In this document: positions 20,273-20,357 of the stretch, piece after piece | How the letters are laid out: each line of letters starts with the position of its first letter | How positions within the stretch are numbered: the stretch's first letter is position 1 | Virus record (IMG/VR): IMGVR_UViG_3300035701_000366 | Coordinates: 1 to 20,357 of that record | Reading direction: 5' to 3' (one strand) | Source: a virus | DNA length: 20,357 nt | The notes under the pieces: generated by a model | What the model was told of the DNA's origin: nothing | Database searches by the model: none | What the model saw: the letters and a program-made list of their open reading frames with translations, nothing else | Position numbers and translations under genes: made by a program

Positions 20273-20357
20273 ATGAACAAGGAACAAAGAGCCGAATACG
20301 AACGACGGGCGGACCGAGAAGCGTCAGCCCATATCTGGGAGAGCCTCCCCCACATCC
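20273..20357 (+). CDS. Start of a small charged protein, cut by the right edge
   Basis: ATG at 20273, 6 bases after AAGGAG, opens 28 codons up to the window edge: MNKEQRAEYERRADREASAH then IWESLPHI. The visible part is a strongly charged helix. Ten bases separate it from the stop of the membrane mini-protein, so both are in one transcription unit. Nothing more can be said about its function. Confidence 0.6.
   Translation, partial: MNKEQRAEYERRADREASAHIWESLPHI

Overview
The window is part of a long-tailed (siphovirus-like) dsDNA bacteriophage or prophage genome. The evidence is a continuous leftward run of head and tail morphogenesis genes in classical order, and a divergent rightward run of small, tightly overlapping accessory genes. 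Nothing fixes the host beyond 'bacterium': Shine-Dalgarno sequences are strong (AAGGAG to AAGGAGGT). No tRNA, rRNA, CRISPR array, insertion sequence, integrase or lysis gene is visible. Both ends of the window cut through a gene.

Leftward structural arm (17351 down to 1, minus strand): small terminase, large terminase (TTG start), portal, scaffold, a capsid decoration-like protein with a fibre-like extension, major capsid protein, two small proteins (43 and 65 aa), head-tail connector, a gp10-like completion protein, tail terminator, tail tube protein, a tail assembly chaperone pair joined by a -1 frameshift on an A8 run, tape measure, distal tail protein, a large baseplate-hub/tail-tip protein with a PKD-like domain, a 350-aa putative fibre or tip protein, and a long fibre gene open through the left edge (1-1432). 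Genes overlap by a few bases or are separated by very short gaps, so this is one late operon. A perfect 12-bp hairpin sits just after the capsid gene.

Divergent control region (17352-17467): a good -10 box (TATAAT, 17435-17440) fires rightward. The leftward promoter is unclear.

Rightward arm (17468-19293): a 146-aa protein built of three helix-turn-helix repeats, then small genes including two zinc-ribbon-like proteins, the first apparently split between two frames. The operon ends in a convincing Rho-independent hairpin (19328-19364) followed at once by tandem GGG heptamers that fit a G-quadruplex.

Far right (19390-20357): an AT-rich stretch with a candidate promoter and an operator-like palindrome leads into a distinctly GC-rich segment (about 60% against about 39% at the left end, from hand counts of 120-base samples). 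It holds an excisionase/MerR-like DNA-binding protein, a dyad-rich gap, a tiny ORF that may start at ATA, a 32-aa single-membrane-span protein and the start of another gene. Two genes here share an identical 24-nt leader and start, which suggests a duplicated translation-control cassette. This is the least conventional part of the window.
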